Assembly: GCA_030831135.1 (NCBI GenBank)
Contig: JAURLR010000315.1
Coordinates: forward strand, 1 to 7,617
Length of the DNA: 7,617 nt
Reading direction: 5' to 3'
Source of the DNA: Alphaproteobacteria bacterium
GTDB taxonomy: Bacteria; Pseudomonadota; Alphaproteobacteria; UBA6615
A program made the translations under genes and the position numbers. Under the pieces are notes generated by a model, which saw nothing but the letters and a program-made list of their open reading frames with translations, did not search any database and was not told the DNA's origin. Positions 5,789-7,617 of the stretch are shown in pieces (positions within the stretch are counted from its first letter, which is position 1; the number at the start of each line of letters is the position of its first letter).

Positions 5789-6784
5789 TCAATTGCTGGA
5801 TTCGGCCACAACATGGTTGTGCATTGCGCCCAGACCCTCAACTTCAGTCTCGACCAAGTCGCCGGGTTGCAGGTAGGTACCCGCCCCATGACCAACGCCC
5901 GCCGGGGTTCCCGTTGACAGAACATCCCCCGGCTCAAGCGAAATCATGTCCGACGCGAACTCAATCTGCTCTTCGGGGGAGAACACCATTTCGCTGGTAT
6001 TGCCATCCTGTTTGGTCTCGCCATTCACCTTGAGGGTCAGACGCAAATTCATGCAATCAGGAACAAACGCACGCGGCACAAAATACGGGCCCATCGGTGC
6101 GAAGGTGTCATGGCTCTTGCCACCCAGCCAGTCGCTCCGCAGCATTGGCCAGTCCGCGCGCATGTTCCAGTCCCGCGCCGAGACGTCATTGGTGGTCATG
6201 AAACCGGCGATGCAATCCATCGCATTTGCGGGTGTCATCCGTTTGGCATGACGACCAACCGCCATAGCCAACTCCACCTCCCAATCGATCTTGGTGCAGT
6301 CCGACGGTGCAACAATGTCGTCATGCGCGCCGATCAGAGCAGAAGGTGCTTTCAGAAACGAATACGGGCGTATGCGTGCCTTGTCCCGGTCGAGCATATT
6401 CTCACGCTCATCCGACGTCTCCGTAAGGCTGACATTGAGCATTTCACGAATATGGTCACCGTAATTGGCAGCCGCATAGATCATCTTGCCGGGTCGCAGG
6501 ATCGGCGGCAGATAGTGAACCGCGGCGGCATCCACCAACACCGTATCCGGTGCAGAGCCCGTCGCGGCAAAGTCTGCCATCAGGCAGAGAGCTTCAAAAT
6601 TGGTGTCCCAGTCCTCAAGCAGAAGCAGAATGCTGCCGACACCGACAAGCGCCCCGCCCCGACGTCCCTGACGCCAGGCGCGGTACAGCGCATCCAGCCC
6701 GAAGGCGGTGTCTCCAACCACCATGATGACAAACGGCGCACGACCATTCTCCACTGTCGCCAGCTTGAAGGGAGTTCCGGTCAT
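5789..6784 (-). CDS. Fumarylacetoacetate hydrolase (FAH) family protein
   Basis: A 331-residue cytosolic enzyme of the FAH superfamily, which cleaves C-C bonds of, hydrates, isomerises or decarboxylates oxo-acids with a bound Mg or Mn ion. Visible landmarks are the start of the catalytic domain at KMIYAAANYGDHIREM (100-115), the metal ligands in IDWEVELAMAVG (Glu169, Glu171), the FMTTNDVSARD segment (195-205), GKSHDTFAPMGP (222-233, Lys223) and GDVLSTGTPAGVG (286-298). All are intact, so the enzyme should be active. A roughly 95-residue N-terminal domain makes it longer than the shortest members. The reaction within the superfamily (acylpyruvase, oxaloacetate decarboxylase, hydratase or others) cannot be told. 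The ATG at 6784 lies 27 bases after the TPP-enzyme stop, with only a weak purine run before it, which fits coupled translation inside an operon. Confidence 0.94.
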   Translation of the reverse strand: MTGTPFKLATVENGRAPFVIMVVGDTAFGLDALYRAWRQGRRGGALVGVGSILLLLEDWDTNFEALCLMADFAATGSAPDTVLVDAAAVHYLPPILRPGKMIYAAANYGDHIREMLNVSLTETSDERENMLDRDKARIRPYSFLKAPSALIGAHDDIVAPSDCTKIDWEVELAMAVGRHAKRMTPANAMDCIAGFMTTNDVSARDWNMRADWPMLRSDWLGGKSHDTFAPMGPYFVPRAFVPDCMNLRLTLKVNGETKQDGNTSEMVFSPEEQIEFASDMISLEPGDVLSTGTPAGVGHGAGTYLQPGDLVETEVEGLGAMHNHVVAESSN

Positions 6785-6811
6785 GCGCGCCGCCTGTCTT
6801 TTGGGGTTCTG

Positions 6812-7617
6812 CTAGCTGACCGCCAGCGGAGCCAGTGCGTTCAGGTCACTGGTGACGTCCAGAATGACCGGACGGGTCTTGGCAGCTTCAAAGGCCTGCT
6901 GGATCGCACCAGGAAGCTCATTGGGCTTCTCAACGCGGATACCGACCGCGCCCATTTCCTCGGCAATACGGGCAAAATTGACGTCCGTGAACTGCCACAG
7001 TTTGCGGGCCTCATCGGTCTGCTCGCCGCCATAGACCCGGTCAAACCCGCGCTTGGACTGGTTGCCCGAGGAATTGTTGTTGACCAGCGTCACCGTGTTG
7101 ATGCCCCAGCGCGCCGCCGTCTCCACATCACCGATGTGATACCAGAAGCCCGCATCGCCGGTGAAACAGAAGACCGGGCGATCCGGCACGCCGCATTTGG
7201 CGCCCAGTGCCGCCGAGAAGGCCCAGCCGAGATGGCCCGCCGAACGCATATAGCTCTGGTTCGGTGACTTGAGATCCAGCATGCCCCCCATCCACATACC
7301 GGTATGGCCGGTATCGGCGACGACGATGGCATCGTCGGGCAGGTGCTGGCTCAACTCGTGGCACATGCGCTCGGGGCGCATTGGCTCGGCGTCCGAGGTC
7401 AGCAGATCATTGAACTTGTCACGCCACTGCTGATCGGCCTCTGCAGCACGCCCCGCCCAGGAGGCACGTCGGCCCGCGGATTCCGCATTTGTCATGGCCA
7501 GCAATTTGGTCACTGCGACCTTGGCATCGCCCTGCACGCCAGCTACCACCGGATAATTCCGTCCGATTTCCAGCGGCTCGATGTCAATATGGACAACCTT
7601 TGTGCCGATGGATGGCA
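6812..7617 (-). CDS. Thiamine-diphosphate-dependent enzyme, C-terminal part (runs off the window)
   Basis: The visible 267 codons are the end of a gene entering from beyond 7617; no start is present. The first residues (GTKVVHIDIEPLEIGRNYPV) are the end of the central domain of acetolactate-synthase-like enzymes. The C-terminal TPP-binding domain follows, with ADTGHTGMW, the SAGHLGWAFSAALGAK helix, and the ThDP/Mg motif beginning GDAGFWYHIGD and ending LVNNN 26 residues later; the usual motif is GDG, here GDA. Members of this superfamily decarboxylate 2-oxo acids or join aldehyde units (acetolactate synthase, glyoxylate carboligase, oxalyl-CoA decarboxylase, benzoylformate decarboxylase). The fragment alone does not decide which. 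It is the first visible gene of the unit with the FAH-family and aldolase-like genes, so a catabolic role on an oxo-acid is more likely than branched-chain amino acid synthesis. Confidence 0.92.
   Translation of the reverse strand, partial: PSIGTKVVHIDIEPLEIGRNYPVVAGVQGDAKVAVTKLLAMTNAESAGRRASWAGRAAEADQQWRDKFNDLLTSDAEPMRPERMCHELSQHLPDDAIVVADTGHTGMWMGGMLDLKSPNQSYMRSAGHLGWAFSAALGAKCGVPDRPVFCFTGDAGFWYHIGDVETAARWGINTVTLVNNNSSGNQSKRGFDRVYGGEQTDEARKLWQFTDVNFARIAEEMGAVGIRVEKPNELPGAIQQAFEAAKTRPVILDVTSDLNALAPLAVS

Noticed and set aside
5740..5937. A 66-residue N-terminal extension of the aldolase-like protein
   Set aside because: It overlaps the end of the FAH-family gene in another frame and is unlike the family, while AGGAGG sits right before the ATG at 5739.

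Overview
The window looks like alphaproteobacterial chromosome. By eye it is GC-rich, its coding regions are dense with G/C-ending codons, its gene families are typical of that class, and it carries two gapped inverted repeats of the CTCAGGATGAGG type common between alphaproteobacterial genes. No species can be named. No rRNA, tRNA, CRISPR array or transposase gene was seen, and no stretch over 300 bases lacks a gene.

Layout. A plus-strand short-chain dehydrogenase (2-739) faces a string of minus-strand genes. Reading these from the right edge in their own direction: a thiamine-diphosphate enzyme cut by the window edge (7617-6812), a fumarylacetoacetate-hydrolase-family enzyme (6784-5789) and a class II aldolase/adducin-like protein (5739-4960). 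These three are closely spaced and look like one catabolic operon. Next come a two-helix membrane protein (4864-4616) and an MscS-type mechanosensitive channel (4535-3705), probably transcribed together. After an inverted repeat comes a zinc-free quinone-oxidoreductase-like MDR enzyme (3593-2580), then, 51 bases on, a carboxymuconolactone decarboxylase/AhpD-like protein (2528-1434). After a second inverted repeat lies a small probable secreted protein (1191-790), convergent with the dehydrogenase across a strong hairpin.

The most important observation concerns the CMD/AhpD-like gene. Read conventionally it stops at a TGA at 1811-1809 after 239 residues, and the remaining 106-residue piece would be called as a separate GTG-started gene. 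The TGA falls exactly where the second cysteine of the AhpD redox motif belongs: the protein reads N-D-C-F-Y-[UGA]-T-T-G-H, and the same frame stays open for 124 more codons with clear family sequence. All the AhpD catalytic positions line up (Glu225, Cys237, position 240, His244), and the mRNA can form hairpins just after the UGA. The best reading is a single 364-residue selenoprotein with a CxxU active site, in which UGA is decoded as selenocysteine. The selenocysteine machinery (selA, selB, selC, selD) is not in this window and would have to be elsewhere in the genome.

The MDR enzyme and the selenoprotein probably form a two-gene redox or detoxification unit. The TPP-enzyme/FAH/aldolase unit is probably a pathway for a 2-oxo-acid or related carbonyl compound. 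Both pathway assignments are inferences and neither substrate can be read from the sequence.
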